Shown: positions 8,005-17,356, counted from the stretch's first letter. The stretch: 64,000 nt of DNA from Novosphingobium sp. 18050 (GCF_902706195.1 NZ_CACSJO010000010.1:106166-170165), one strand, 5' to 3'. Made by a program: numbers and translations. Notes: a model not told the origin generated them from the sequence alone.

Positions 8005-9024
8005 CTATACCGGGACAGGTGCAGTCATGACGATTTCGGCGAAGTAGCCGGCCATGGCAGCGACGGCCTTGTCGCTGAGTTCGATGAAGGCGCGCCGGCG
8101 GTCGCCTGCGTCGCTTACGCGCGCGAATAGGCCGGCTTCAACCATCTGGCCGATCCAGCGTAGTGCGGTCGTCGGCGGGACAGCTGCGGCGATGCACAGC
8201 GAGGTAACTGACACCTGCTTGTTCTCGATCCGCGAGGCGGTGAGATCCAGGAGCATGTCCCAGGCGGGATCGGCGAAGAGGTCACCGTCGAAAAAGCGGG
8301 CGCGCAGCTGGCGCTGACGGATGATCCGGCGTACCAGCTTCGCATCGGGAAGCTGCGCCTTCGCGCGCGGCGCTGCCCCCGGAGGGGACGGCCTCTCGGC
8401 GACGGCATTACCCACCGCAGCGGCGCTTCCGCGAGGGTCGAGCCGGTCAATGCGACCGGCAATCTGGCCGACCTGTTCGGTCAGGCGCAGCAACATCAAC
8501 CGGTCATCCTCGGACAGTTCGCGCAGCCGACCCGAAGGAAAACTCGCCAGCACCTGCCCCAGTGCGATGACCCGTTCAGCGCGATCGGGGTCGACGAGCA
8601 GCACAGGGGACGACTGGTCCATGCAGGCAAAGACGTCCTCAAGCGCATCGACGCTGGTTGAGACGATCAGGCGCGGTCCGCCCTGCCCCGCGCGCATGTC
8701 CAGCCGCGCCAACGCGGCCAGCGATGCGGCATCAACCTGAGGGCAATCCACCAGAACGATATCCCCAAGCGACCTGCCGGCGTCCTCCGTAAGGTCGGCC
8801 AGAGCGCCCGCCGCCGCGACGGTCAGACCTGCGGCGCCGGCATCCTCCCGCATCGTGGCGCGCAGATGGGGGCGGTCGGCATAGATCGACAGGCGGACGG
8901 GAACATCGCCCGCCCCGCTGCGCGCTGCGCCCGGGGCCGCGCCATAGGCGAAGTCCGGCTGGATGAAATCCATGTCGCGCATCGCTTCCAACTCCGTTTC
9001 CATAGCGGAACATTGTTGGAACAT
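8005..9024 (-). CDS. MarR-like winged-helix protein with a receiver-like N-terminal region
   Basis: 339 aa. The C-terminal part (about 230-335) has a MarR-type winged helix: a helical LFADPAWDMLLDLTASRIENK lead, the helix-turn-helix VTSLCIAAAVPPTTALRWIGQMVEAGL and a wing DAGDRRRAFIELS. The first 170 residues alternate strands and helices (DIVLVDCPQVDAASLAALARLD, GPRLIVSTSVDALED, SSPVLLVDPDRAERVIAL) like a Rossmann or CheY-type fold, but I cannot identify a phosphorylation site. A coiled segment rich in Leu and Arg joins the two. The start at ATG 9024 could be moved to one of the downstream Met codons. Function unknown; DNA binding is a confident family inference. Confidence 0.7.
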   Translation of the reverse strand: MFQQCSAMETELEAMRDMDFIQPDFAYGAAPGAARSGAGDVPVRLSIYADRPHLRATMREDAGAAGLTVAAAGALADLTEDAGRSLGDIVLVDCPQVDAASLAALARLDMRAGQGGPRLIVSTSVDALEDVFACMDQSSPVLLVDPDRAERVIALGQVLASFPSGRLRELSEDDRLMLLRLTEQVGQIAGRIDRLDPRGSAAAVGNAVAERPSPPGAAPRAKAQLPDAKLVRRIIRQRQLRARFFDGDLFADPAWDMLLDLTASRIENKQVSVTSLCIAAAVPPTTALRWIGQMVEAGLFARVSDAGDRRRAFIELSDKAVAAMAGYFAEIVMTAPVPV

Positions 9025-9070
9025 AATAGAGTCAGGTCAACGCCCCGCAGCCGTTAAAATGCTGCAACCA

Positions 9071-10081
9071 TCAAGCCCACCAGCCCGCCAGTTCGCGGCG
9101 CACCAGCGCCTCCAGCATGGCCATTCCGGGCGCCCCGTCATTGAGACAGGCAAGGACCGCAAGCTTTTCGCCGCCCGCTTCCTCGAAAACTTCACGGCCG
9201 CGGATCGCCAGTTCCTCCAGCGTTTCCACGCAATCGGCCGAGAAGCCCGGCGCAGCGATGGCGATGCGGCGGGTGCCGGCTTTCGCCTCTTTCTCCAGTG
9301 TGGTTTCGGTGGCGGGTTCAAGCCATTTGGCGCGGCCGAAGCGGGACTGGAAACTGGTCTCGATGCGCAGGCCCGGCAGGCGTGCGGCCAGCCGCTCGCG
9401 AAGCAGGCGGGCGGTGTTCAGGCAATGCGCATGGTAGGGATCGCCCAGTTCGCGCGTACGCTCGGGCATGCCGTGAAACGAGAGCAGCAGCAGTTCCGGC
9501 ACGAAGTCCAGCGCCTCCACCTGCGCGGCGAGGTCGTTTTCCAGCGCCTCGATGTAGCCCGGATCGCCGTGGTAAGGCGGCAGGGTGCGCAGCGCTGGCT
9601 GCCAGCGCATCTTGCCCAGCGCATCGCCCAGGCTGTCCATCACGGAGGCGGTGGTTGCCCCGGAATATTGCGGGTAGAGCGGCGCGACGAGTACCCGTTC
9701 GTAGCCTGCATCCTTCATCGCCTGAATGCGCGAGGGGATCGAAGGGTTACCATAGCGCATCGCCCAGTCGACTTTCACGCCGTCACCCAGCATTACCTGA
9801 AGGGCGCGTGCCTGCGCGGCCGTGATTGCGGCCAGCGGGGAGCCTTCGTCCGTCCAGACCTGCGCATAGGCATAGGCGGACTTCGCGGGACGGGTGCGCA
9901 GGATAACGCCGTGGAGGATCGGCTTCCATACGAGAGCCGGAATCTCGATCACACGCGGGTCGGAAAGAAACTCGGCAAGGTAGCGCCGTACCGCCGCCGG
10001 GGTCGGCGCGTCGGGAGTGCCGAGGTTGACCAGCAGGACGCCGACCTTCGAGGTATCGGGAGAAGTAACCGGGGGCATCAC
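9071..10081 (-). CDS. hemH: Ferrochelatase HemH
   Basis: Inserts Fe(II) into protoporphyrin IX, the last step of haem synthesis. 336 aa, usual length. GVLLVNLGTPDAPTP opens the first domain, the metal-site His lies in LLLLSFHGMPER, and TSFQSRFGRAKWLEPATE with a following GFSADCVETLEE forms the second half of the porphyrin cleft with its conserved acidic residues. The ATG overlaps the stop of the upstream gene by 4 bases (ATGA), so it is probably co-translated with the molybdenum hydroxylase gene and mrp. Confidence 0.96.
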   Translation of the reverse strand: MMPPVTSPDTSKVGVLLVNLGTPDAPTPAAVRRYLAEFLSDPRVIEIPALVWKPILHGVILRTRPAKSAYAYAQVWTDEGSPLAAITAAQARALQVMLGDGVKVDWAMRYGNPSIPSRIQAMKDAGYERVLVAPLYPQYSGATTASVMDSLGDALGKMRWQPALRTLPPYHGDPGYIEALENDLAAQVEALDFVPELLLLSFHGMPERTRELGDPYHAHCLNTARLLRERLAARLPGLRIETSFQSRFGRAKWLEPATETTLEKEAKAGTRRIAIAAPGFSADCVETLEELAIRGREVFEEAGGEKLAVLACLNDGAPGMAMLEALVRRELAGWWA

Positions 10082-12348
10082 AAATCCTCACCAAAGAAGG
10101 GCAGGCGGCGCAGGCGCAGGCCCGTCGCCGAATAAAGCGCATTGGCGACCGCCGGGGCGACAGCGGCAACGCCCAGTTCGCCGGGATCGGCGGGCTGCGC
10201 CTTGCTATCGATGAACTCGACTTCGATCGCGGGGCAGTCCGCCAGAGTGGGCAGGCCCATCGCGGCAAGACTGTCGCCATCGGGCCGGCCGCCCTCATAA
10301 CGGACAGCGCACCCCAGCGCGAGCCCGAGGCCGAAGACGAGGCCGCCCTCGATCTGCTGGCGGGCAATGTCGAGATTGACGATGCGGCCGATGTCGGCAA
10401 CGACGCTAAGGCGGTCCACGCGCACGCCGTTTTCATCGCGCCGGGCGCTGGCGACAACGGCGATGCGCCCCTCTCCCATTACATGGCAGGCGATGCCCTG
10501 ACCGCTCGCATCGCCCCCGCCGCCCCACTGCGACAGCGCCGCGACACGCTGGAGACACTCCGCAAGGCGGGTGTCCTTGCCCAGCATCGCCATGCGATAG
10601 GACAGCGGTTCCCGGTTCGCCTTGTGGGCGAGTTCATCAACGAAGCTCTCGTTGAAGAAGGCAGTCCAGGCGTGGGCATTGCCGCGCATCCGGGCCGTGG
10701 GCAGCCCGATCTTCACAGGGACGTGGTCCACCACGATGTTGGGAATGTCGTAAGGGGGCACCGCGCCTTCGAGGGCCATCGGGTCCGCCTTGCCCGCAAC
10801 CGCATCAAGGGCGTCGAAAGGCGTATCGCCCCCCAGCAGACGTCGGCCGAATTCGCGCGCGGTGGCGGGAACGGCGACGCGGGCACGCCACCCGGCGACA
10901 GCCCCTTCGGTGTCCACCCGAGCGCCCATGATCGCGACGACAGGGGCCCGAGGCAGCCCGGCACGGAATTCTTCGCGCCGAGTCCAGGTGAGTTGAACCG
11001 GCTTGCCGATGGCCTTTGCTATCACCGCCACTTCCACTGCAGGTTCGTTTTCCAGACGGCGATCGAAACTGCCTCCGATCGCCATGGGATAGAGCACGAC
11101 GGCACGCGTATCGAGGCCAATGGCGCGGGCGGCAGCCTCGCGGGTCGCCTCAGGCGCCTGGGTTCCGGCCCAGAGTTCGAGACGGCCTTCGCTGAAATGC
11201 GCAGCGGCAGCGGCGGTCTCTATCGTCGCGTGAAGGGCCGGGGCGACTTCGTAGCGAAGCTGGAGCGGCAGCCCTCCACGCAGACTTTCCCGGTCGCCCT
11301 GTGCATGGATCGTCGCGGCGTCGACGGTGTGCATGGCCTCGTCCATCGCGGCGTCCACCAGGTTGGAATCGGCCCCGGCGGCAACCTTGAAGCGCGGCGC
11401 CATGCGGGTCAGGGCGGATTGCGCGGTCCAGCCGTCGGTGGCAACGGCAGCGACCCAGGCACCGCCGTTCGTCATGCCGCGCACGATGCCAAGAAAACCG
11501 CGCATTCCCTTGACGGCCGCTTCGTCGAGGCCAGAAATAGACGTGTTCAAGCCGATCGGCGCGTGTGCAATCGCGGCGTGGACCATTCCGGGCAAGCGCA
11601 CGTCGCCCGCGAAAGTCCACGAGCCGTCGACTTTCGCGGGCAGGTCAAGCCGGGGATAGCGCAGCGGCGCGCCGGGGGGGAATTCGCCCGGTCGCTCTGC
11701 AATGGCCAGCGCCCGCAGCGGCGGGGGCAAGGGCGGAGAGAAGGCAGCGGCTTCCTCGGCGAGCGGACCGAATGGAAGGCGCTTGCCTTCGTGGGTCACG
11801 AAGCCGTCCGCCGCCTCGCACTCCTCCCAGCCGACGTTCCAGCGGGCCGCCGCCGCCTGCATCAGCATCGCGCGCACCGAAGCTGCGGCGGCGCGGGCCG
11901 GGCCTTCGTAAGCCGCCAGTTCCGTGCCATCTGCGGTAACGTTGAAGCGGCGGTCCTGCGCCCAGCGCCTGGTCAAAAGGTCGTCCGGCTCGTCTGCCAG
12001 GGACGGAGCCAGCGGCATCCACAGCGGCGCCCACTTCGCCGCCAGCACGAGATTGGCGTAAAGCGCGCTGACCGGGGCCTGTTCCACCGCGACCTGCCGC
12101 CAGTCCGCGCCAAGTTCATAAGCGACCACTTGGGGGATGAGAGTGGTGATACCCTGCCCCATCTCGACTTGCGGCACAGCCACGGTAACGACGCCGTCGC
12201 TGCCGATCTTGATCCAGGCGTCGAAGGCGAACTCACCCTTGGCCGGCTCAAGCGGCAGGGGGTAGCGGCGCGGGCGCAGCATGTAGCCGAGCGCAAGACC
12301 GCCCCCGGCCAGCCCTCCGACAAGAATGCCGCGCCGCGTGACCGCCAT
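10078..12348 (-). CDS. Molybdenum hydroxylase large subunit, IorB-like, with Tat-type signal
   Basis: 756-aa member of the xanthine dehydrogenase/aldehyde oxidase molybdopterin-binding family, closest in style to the isoquinoline 1-oxidoreductase beta subunit. The N-terminus VTRRGILVGGLAGGGLALGY is a twin-arginine-like signal, so export after cofactor insertion is expected. Typical blocks are VAVPQVEMGQGITTLIPQ, VDGSWTFAGDVRLPGMVHA, the MGQG and IGGSFDRR cofactor loops, and the C-terminal GELGVAAVAPAVANALYSATG with the presumed catalytic Glu. ATG 12348 overlaps the mrp stop by 1 base. No gene for the 2Fe-2S small subunit (IorA) is next to it, which is unusual. Substrate unknown. Confidence 0.85.
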   Translation of the reverse strand: MAVTRRGILVGGLAGGGLALGYMLRPRRYPLPLEPAKGEFAFDAWIKIGSDGVVTVAVPQVEMGQGITTLIPQVVAYELGADWRQVAVEQAPVSALYANLVLAAKWAPLWMPLAPSLADEPDDLLTRRWAQDRRFNVTADGTELAAYEGPARAAAASVRAMLMQAAAARWNVGWEECEAADGFVTHEGKRLPFGPLAEEAAAFSPPLPPPLRALAIAERPGEFPPGAPLRYPRLDLPAKVDGSWTFAGDVRLPGMVHAAIAHAPIGLNTSISGLDEAAVKGMRGFLGIVRGMTNGGAWVAAVATDGWTAQSALTRMAPRFKVAAGADSNLVDAAMDEAMHTVDAATIHAQGDRESLRGGLPLQLRYEVAPALHATIETAAAAAHFSEGRLELWAGTQAPEATREAAARAIGLDTRAVVLYPMAIGGSFDRRLENEPAVEVAVIAKAIGKPVQLTWTRREEFRAGLPRAPVVAIMGARVDTEGAVAGWRARVAVPATAREFGRRLLGGDTPFDALDAVAGKADPMALEGAVPPYDIPNIVVDHVPVKIGLPTARMRGNAHAWTAFFNESFVDELAHKANREPLSYRMAMLGKDTRLAECLQRVAALSQWGGGGDASGQGIACHVMGEGRIAVVASARRDENGVRVDRLSVVADIGRIVNLDIARQQIEGGLVFGLGLALGCAVRYEGGRPDGDSLAAMGLPTLADCPAIEVEFIDSKAQPADPGELGVAAVAPAVANALYSATGLRLRRLPFFGEDL

Positions 12349-13361
12349 CAGGGAGCCTTGTCCAGCCAGTCGCCCACCGCCTGCGCAAGCGCGGCGAAGG
12401 CCTCTGCCTGGGGGCCCTCGCCTGCGGCAGTGGGTGTGCCCGCATCGGCCTCGCGCCGAATCGCTATATGAAGCGGAATGCGTCCCAGGAACGGCACGTT
12501 CATCTCCCTGGCAGCCAGTTCCGCGCCGCCGGAGCCGAACGGATCGCTCACCTCGCCGCAGTGGGGACATGCGTATCCGGCCATGTTCTCGACCACGCCG
12601 ATCACCGGCACGCCGCCCTTGGTGAACAGTTCGGCGGCGCGCGCCGCGTCCATCAGCGCAAGGTCCTGCGGGGTCGAGACGATCACCGCACCGGCCGGCT
12701 TGAAGCGCTGGAGCATGGTCAGCTGCACGTCGCCGGTGCCGGGCGGCAGGTCGATGACGAGCAGTTCCGCGTTATCCCAATGCGCCTCCACAAGCTGGAT
12801 CAGCGCCCCCGCGATCTTGGGACCGCGCCAGGCGATTGCCTGCCCCGGCGGCGTAAGATGCGCCATCGACAGCACCGGCACGCCGCAGGGGCTCTGCACC
12901 GGCACCAGCTTGCCCTGATGCGCGACCGCACGGGTACCTTCGGTTCCGAGCAGACGCGCCTGTGAAGGCCCGTAGATATCCGCGTCGACAAGGCCGACCT
13001 TTCGGCCCTCACGCGCCAGCGCAACGGCGAGATTGGCAGCCAGCGTCGACTTGCCGACACCGCCCTTGCCCGAGCCGACCGCGATGATGCGCGGGCCTTG
13101 TCGCGGCGCGGGGACAGGCTCGGCCTTGTCCGCCATCATCGCCACGTGCACTTCGGATACGCCCGGTGCGCCGGACAGCGCGCCCTTGATCTCGGCCTCA
13201 AGCCTTTCGCGGGCCAGCGAGCCCAATCCGGCAGCGTCGAGCACGAGGATCGCCCGGCCGCCGACCAGCCGCAACGACTGCAGGCGCGCTCCGGCGTCTC
13301 CCGGCAGCAGGGCCTTCAGCCCGTCTCCGCTACCATCGCCTGTTCCTTCGCCGCTGTTCAC
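12348..13361 (-). CDS. mrp: Mrp/ApbC-type Fe-S cluster carrier ATPase
   Basis: P-loop ATPase that carries 4Fe-4S clusters to apo-enzymes. 337 aa from GTG 13361, which has GGAGA six bases upstream; the longer open frame further upstream is only antisense to hflK. A short FeS_assembly_P-like domain (about 15-80) precedes the deviant Walker A GSGKGGVGKSTLAANLA, then VDADIYGPS, VIDLPPGTGDVQLT, and the CPHC pair (YACPHCGE) that binds the bridging cluster. It heads an operon with the molybdenum hydroxylase and hemH. Confidence 0.94.
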   Translation of the reverse strand: MNSGEGTGDGSGDGLKALLPGDAGARLQSLRLVGGRAILVLDAAGLGSLARERLEAEIKGALSGAPGVSEVHVAMMADKAEPVPAPRQGPRIIAVGSGKGGVGKSTLAANLAVALAREGRKVGLVDADIYGPSQARLLGTEGTRAVAHQGKLVPVQSPCGVPVLSMAHLTPPGQAIAWRGPKIAGALIQLVEAHWDNAELLVIDLPPGTGDVQLTMLQRFKPAGAVIVSTPQDLALMDAARAAELFTKGGVPVIGVVENMAGYACPHCGEVSDPFGSGGAELAAREMNVPFLGRIPLHIAIRREADAGTPTAAGEGPQAEAFAALAQAVGDWLDKAP

Positions 13362-13572
13362 TCTTGTCTCCGGGATGTTTCCGGTTTGCTTCCGGCTGGG
13401 GACCTGTCCCCAAATCACGCCGCTCAGGTGGCGTACCCGAGGAAAAAGGGCAAGAGAGGCACTGTTATTTGCCCGAGGTGTTCTTATAGATAGCCTCATG
13501 AAAGCTTTCGGTGGAGCAGGAACGCGCGGCAGCGCGCCCGGAGACGACGCAGCACAAGAGGGTGTCCTGGCC

Positions 13573-14775
13573 ATGGCCGGCCGCAACAGCCCATGGGGTG
13601 GTGGCGGCAGCAATGGAGGCGATGACACCGGGTCCGGCAATGCCGGCAACGACGGGCAGCCCGGTGACGAAGGCGAAGCGCCTTCCCCCGGCGCGCCCGC
13701 ACCCAAGGGCGAGGAAGGCCGGCCCGGCCCGCGCAACCCCTGGCTTCCCAGCGGCGACACTCCGCCGCCCCGGCGCTCTGCCGGGATCGAGGACATCTTC
13801 CGCGGCCGCGACCCGCGCCGTTCGAGCGGCGGCGGCGGCGGCGGAATGGGCGGAGGCTTTCCCAACTTCCCGCGCCGGCCCGACGGTTCCTCGTGGCTGC
13901 CACTGGGTATCGGCGCGGCAGTCGTCGTCGTGCTCGGCATTTCCAGCCTGCACATCCTCGGCCCCAAGGAGCAGGGCGTGGTGACACGCCTCGGCCAATA
14001 TTCTCGTACGATCGATTCCGGCACCAGCCTGACCCTGCCCTGGCCGATCGAACAGGTGGCGGTGGCCGACGTACGCTCGTTCTCGGTGGACATGATCCCC
14101 GACGACGAAAACGAGAAGCTGATGCTGACGAGCGACAAGAGCCTTGTCGATCTCAGCTATCTGGTTCGCTGGAACATCAAGGATCTCAAGAACTACACCT
14201 TCCGCCTGGCCGACCCCAAGGAAACCGTGCGCGAAGTGGCGGAAGCCGCGATGCGTGCCTCGATCGCCCAGATCACGCTATCCGACGCTCTCTCCGGCTC
14301 CGGCCGCGCTAAAGTGGAGCAGGACGTGCGCGAACGGATGCAGCGCATCCTCGACGGTTATCGTTCGGGCGTGTCGATCCAGGGCGTCGAGATCAAGAAG
14401 GCCGATCCGCCAAGCAAGACCAAGGGCGCCTTCGACCAGGTCAACGTCGCCCAGCAGGAAGCAGAGCGCGACCGCTCGGAGGCCCGCGCCTGGGCCCAGC
14501 AGGTCATCGCCCGCGCCGAGGGCGACGCCACCGCCTTCGACAAGGTTTACGAGCAGTACAAGCTGGCACCCGAGGTCACCAAACGCCGCATGTATTACGA
14601 GACGATGGAACGCGTGATCCGCGACAACGATACGGTCGTCGCCGAAAAAGGCGTGACCCCTTATCTGCCGCTGTCCGAATTCAAGCGCCGTGCGCCTGCC
14701 GATAGCGCCGCCGCCCCGGCAGGCGCCGTGTCGGCCCCCGCCCCGGCGCCTGCCGACACCAAGGGAGGCCTGTGA
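13573..14775 (+). CDS. hflK: Membrane protease regulator HflK
   Basis: SPFH/band-7 protein that with HflC encloses and modulates FtsH in the inner membrane. About 400 aa. A Gly/Pro-rich cytoplasmic N-terminus (residues 1-110, with PWGGGGSNGG) precedes one membrane segment (WLPLGIGAAVVVVLGISSLHIL), then the band-7 domain GPKEQGVVTRLGQYSRTIDSG to EIKKADPP and a long coiled coil rich in Glu/Ala/Arg (QQEAERDRSEARAWAQQVIARAEG). I start at ATG 13573 (MAGRNSPW), with GAGGG about 12 bases upstream; ATG 13498 is a possible longer start. hflC follows with a 1-base overlap. Confidence 0.94.
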   Translation: MAGRNSPWGGGGSNGGDDTGSGNAGNDGQPGDEGEAPSPGAPAPKGEEGRPGPRNPWLPSGDTPPPRRSAGIEDIFRGRDPRRSSGGGGGGMGGGFPNFPRRPDGSSWLPLGIGAAVVVVLGISSLHILGPKEQGVVTRLGQYSRTIDSGTSLTLPWPIEQVAVADVRSFSVDMIPDDENEKLMLTSDKSLVDLSYLVRWNIKDLKNYTFRLADPKETVREVAEAAMRASIAQITLSDALSGSGRAKVEQDVRERMQRILDGYRSGVSIQGVEIKKADPPSKTKGAFDQVNVAQQEAERDRSEARAWAQQVIARAEGDATAFDKVYEQYKLAPEVTKRRMYYETMERVIRDNDTVVAEKGVTPYLPLSEFKRRAPADSAAAPAGAVSAPAPAPADTKGGL

Positions 14776-15614
14776 TGAGCAACCTCCTGCAGGACTACAA
14801 GGCAGCATGGATCGCCGCCGGCGTCGTAGCCGTTGGCCTGATGCTCAGCGTCATCATCGTCCCCGAGGACCAGCAGGCCGTGGTGGTCCGCACCGGCAAG
14901 CCGGTGAACGTCTATAACGCGTATTCCGAGAAGGCCGATTTCGGGCAGACCGATGCCGGCGTCCACTTTCGTATTCCCTTGGTCGAACAGGTCATCCGCA
15001 TCGACAAGCGGCTGCTTTCCGTCGACATGCAGCAGCAGCAGGTACTCTCCACCGACCAGCAGCGGCTCAACGTCGATGCCTATGCCCGTTACCGCATTGT
15101 CGATCCGATCCGCATGGTCGAAAGCGCCGGCACCGCCGAGCGCGTGACGCAGCAGCTCGAGCCGATCCTGTCCTCGGCCGTCCGTCAGGAACTGGGCAAG
15201 CGCACCTTCCAGTCGCTGCTCACTGCCGAGCGCGGCGAAGCGATGGAAAATATCCGCAAGAGCCTCGACCACGAAGCACGCGAATACGGTGCCCAGATTG
15301 TCGACGTGCGCATCAAGCGCGCCGACCTGCCCGAGGGAGCGCTGGCAGCCGCCTTCACGCGCATGGAGGCCGGACGCCAGGAAGAAGCCAAGACGATCGC
15401 CGCACGCGGCCAGCGCGACGCCCAGATCATCCGCGCCGACGCCGATGCCCAGGCATCGAAGATCTACGCCGCAGCCTTCGGCAAGGACCCTTCGTTCTAC
15501 GACTTCTACCGTGCGATGCAGAGCTACTCGGTGTCCTTCGCCAAGGATCAGGGCGGCAAGACGATCCTGCTCTCACCCGACAACGCCTATCTGAATCATT
15601 TCCGGGAGCCGTAA
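14775..15614 (+). CDS. hflC: Membrane protease regulator HflC
   Basis: Partner of HflK in the FtsH-holding complex. 279 aa. One N-terminal membrane segment (WIAAGVVAVGLMLSVIIV), then the band-7 domain PEDQQAVVVRTGKPVNVY, GVHFRIPLVEQVIRIDKRLLSVD and VDVRIKRADLPEGA, and a helical tail REEAKTIAARGQRDAQIIRADADAQ. GGGAGG lies 6 bases before ATG 14775, which overlaps the hflK stop (TGATG). Confidence 0.95.
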   Translation: MSNLLQDYKAAWIAAGVVAVGLMLSVIIVPEDQQAVVVRTGKPVNVYNAYSEKADFGQTDAGVHFRIPLVEQVIRIDKRLLSVDMQQQQVLSTDQQRLNVDAYARYRIVDPIRMVESAGTAERVTQQLEPILSSAVRQELGKRTFQSLLTAERGEAMENIRKSLDHEAREYGAQIVDVRIKRADLPEGALAAAFTRMEAGRQEEAKTIAARGQRDAQIIRADADAQASKIYAAAFGKDPSFYDFYRAMQSYSVSFAKDQGGKTILLSPDNAYLNHFREP

Positions 15615-15623
15615 GCGCTCCCG
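15603..15623 (+). terminator. Hairpin at the end of hflC
   Basis: CGGGAGC-CGTAAGC-GCTCCCG, a 7-base stem that includes the hflC stop codon, followed by TCAGTTTG. A weak terminator or transcript-stabilising end; degP may still receive read-through. Confidence 0.4.
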
Positions 15624-15726
15624 TCAGTTTGAGGCTGGTTCGCTGTCGCCCGAAGCCTGCAGAATAGCGGATAGCGCATCATTCAAATCCGGTTAAGCTC
15701 ACCGGGCCTCAATCGGTGGTGAGTTT

Positions 15727-15788
15727 CCCGGTCGGTGCGAAAGCAAACGATCATACGCCCGGTCGGTGCGCCAGCAGCGACCATACGG
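15727..15788 (+). repeat. Imperfect tandem duplication in the degP leader
   Basis: Two adjacent units of about 30 bases, each beginning CCCGGTCGGTGCG and ending ATACG (15727-15757 and 15758-15788), directly before the degP ribosome binding site GGAGGAATC. It looks like a local duplication; each unit may fold or bind a factor. Confidence 0.6.
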
Positions 15789-15802
15789 AGGAATCAAAGG
15801 AC

Positions 15803-17356
15803 GTGAAGCCCGTGCGATACGTTTATGGATTGACCAGCGCGCTCCTTCTTGGAGGCGCAGCTGCCACCCTCGTCACAGGCTACCCCGCAGGCGCGCAGGT
15901 GGCCCAGAACGAATCCAGCGAGATGTCGAAGATGGTCCCGCGCGCAGGCGCCCCGGCCAGCTTCGCGGACCTGACGGCACAGCTTGCGCCGGCCGTCGTC
16001 AACATCTCGACCCGCCAGAAAGTGCAGGTCGCCAGCGGCGCCGGTGCGAATCCCTTCGCCGGCACCCCGTTCGAGGGCCTCTTCGGCGGCGGCGGCGGCG
16101 GTGGCGGTGCCCCGCAGACGCGCGAAGCGCAGTCGCTGGGTTCGGGCTTCATCGTCTCCGCCGACGGTTATCTCGTGACCAACAATCACGTTATCACCGC
16201 TGAAGGCAAGGGCCAGGTCGAATCGATCACGGTCACCATGCCCGATGGCACCGAATATCCCGCCAAGCTCATCGGCAAGGATGCCGCATCGGACCTCGCC
16301 GTGCTGAAGATCGATGCCAAGAAGCCCCTCCCCTTCGTGAAGTTCGGCGATAGCCGCAATGCCCGCGTAGGCGACTGGGTGATCGCCATCGGCAACCCGT
16401 TCGGCCTCGGCGGCACGGTAACGGCGGGCATCGTCTCTGCCGTCTACCGCAACACCGGCGCGGGCGGCGCTTACGATCGCTACCTGCAGACCGATGCCTC
16501 GATCAACCGCGGCAACTCGGGCGGCCCGATGTTCGACATGAGCGGCCAGGTCATCGGTATCAACAACGCGATCTTCTCGCCCACCGGCGGTAGCGTCGGC
16601 ATCGGCTTCGCCATTCCGGCAGAGACCGCCGCCCCGCTCGTCCAGAAGCTCATCAAGGGCGAGGCGATCGAGCGCGGATACCTGGGCGTGCGCATCCAGC
16701 CGATCAACGAGGACCTCGCGGACTCGCTCGGCCTTGAGCACAACAAGGGCGAATTCATCCAGATGGTCGAGCCTGACGGCGCGGCTGCCAAGTCCGGGAT
16801 GCAGGCTGGCGACGTCGTCGTGAAGGTCAACAACAAGGAAGTTACGCGCGACCAGAACCTCTCGTTCCTGGTATCCAACGTTGCTCCGGGTGCCCGCATC
16901 CCGATCGAGGTGATCCGCAACGGCAAGCGCATGACCCTGAACGCCACGGTCGCCAAGCGCCCGACCGAGGAGGAACTGCAGCAGTCCTTTGACGCCAACT
17001 CCGATCAGGGCGACGATGCTTTCGGCAACGCACCGACCCAGCAGGAGCAGGGCGCGGTGGAGAAGTCGCTGGGCATGTCGGTAACCCCGCTGACCTCGCA
17101 GATCGCTCGCCAGCTGGGGGCAGCCGATGGGACCAAGGGCGTCGTCGTCCTCGCCGTCGACCCCAACTCGGACGCCGGCCAGAAGGGCTTCGCGCGTGGG
17201 TTCATCATCCTGGAAGCCAACGGCAAGCCCGTCACCAACCAGGCCGACCTCAACGCAGCAGTCGCCGCCGTCAAGGCCGATGGGCGTTCTGCAATCCTGC
17301 TACGCGTCCAGCCGCGCGGCCAGCCCGCAACCTTCGTGCCTGTCCGCCTGCGCTGA
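15803..17356 (+). CDS. degP: Periplasmic serine protease/chaperone of the Do (DegP) family
   Basis: Degrades or refolds damaged periplasmic proteins. 517 aa from GTG 15803 with AAAGGA just before it. A signal peptide (about 1-33, GLTSALLLGGAAATLVTGYPAGA) is followed by the trypsin-like domain with His in VTNNHVITAE, Asp in DAASDLAVLKID and Ser in NRGNSGGPMFD. PDZ1 begins at GYLGVRIQPINEDL and PDZ2 at KSLGMSVTPLTSQI. A glycine run lies in the LA loop. It is placed after hflKC, the usual arrangement in alphaproteobacteria, and ends in a strong terminator. Confidence 0.96.
   Translation: MKPVRYVYGLTSALLLGGAAATLVTGYPAGAQVAQNESSEMSKMVPRAGAPASFADLTAQLAPAVVNISTRQKVQVASGAGANPFAGTPFEGLFGGGGGGGGAPQTREAQSLGSGFIVSADGYLVTNNHVITAEGKGQVESITVTMPDGTEYPAKLIGKDAASDLAVLKIDAKKPLPFVKFGDSRNARVGDWVIAIGNPFGLGGTVTAGIVSAVYRNTGAGGAYDRYLQTDASINRGNSGGPMFDMSGQVIGINNAIFSPTGGSVGIGFAIPAETAAPLVQKLIKGEAIERGYLGVRIQPINEDLADSLGLEHNKGEFIQMVEPDGAAAKSGMQAGDVVVKVNNKEVTRDQNLSFLVSNVAPGARIPIEVIRNGKRMTLNATVAKRPTEEELQQSFDANSDQGDDAFGNAPTQQEQGAVEKSLGMSVTPLTSQIARQLGAADGTKGVVVLAVDPNSDAGQKGFARGFIILEANGKPVTNQADLNAAVAAVKADGRSAILLRVQPRGQPATFVPVRLR

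Noticed and set aside
10483..12471. A 662-residue open frame opposite the molybdenum hydroxylase gene
   Set aside because: Arg/Gly/His-rich composition typical of antisense frames, no recognisable domain.
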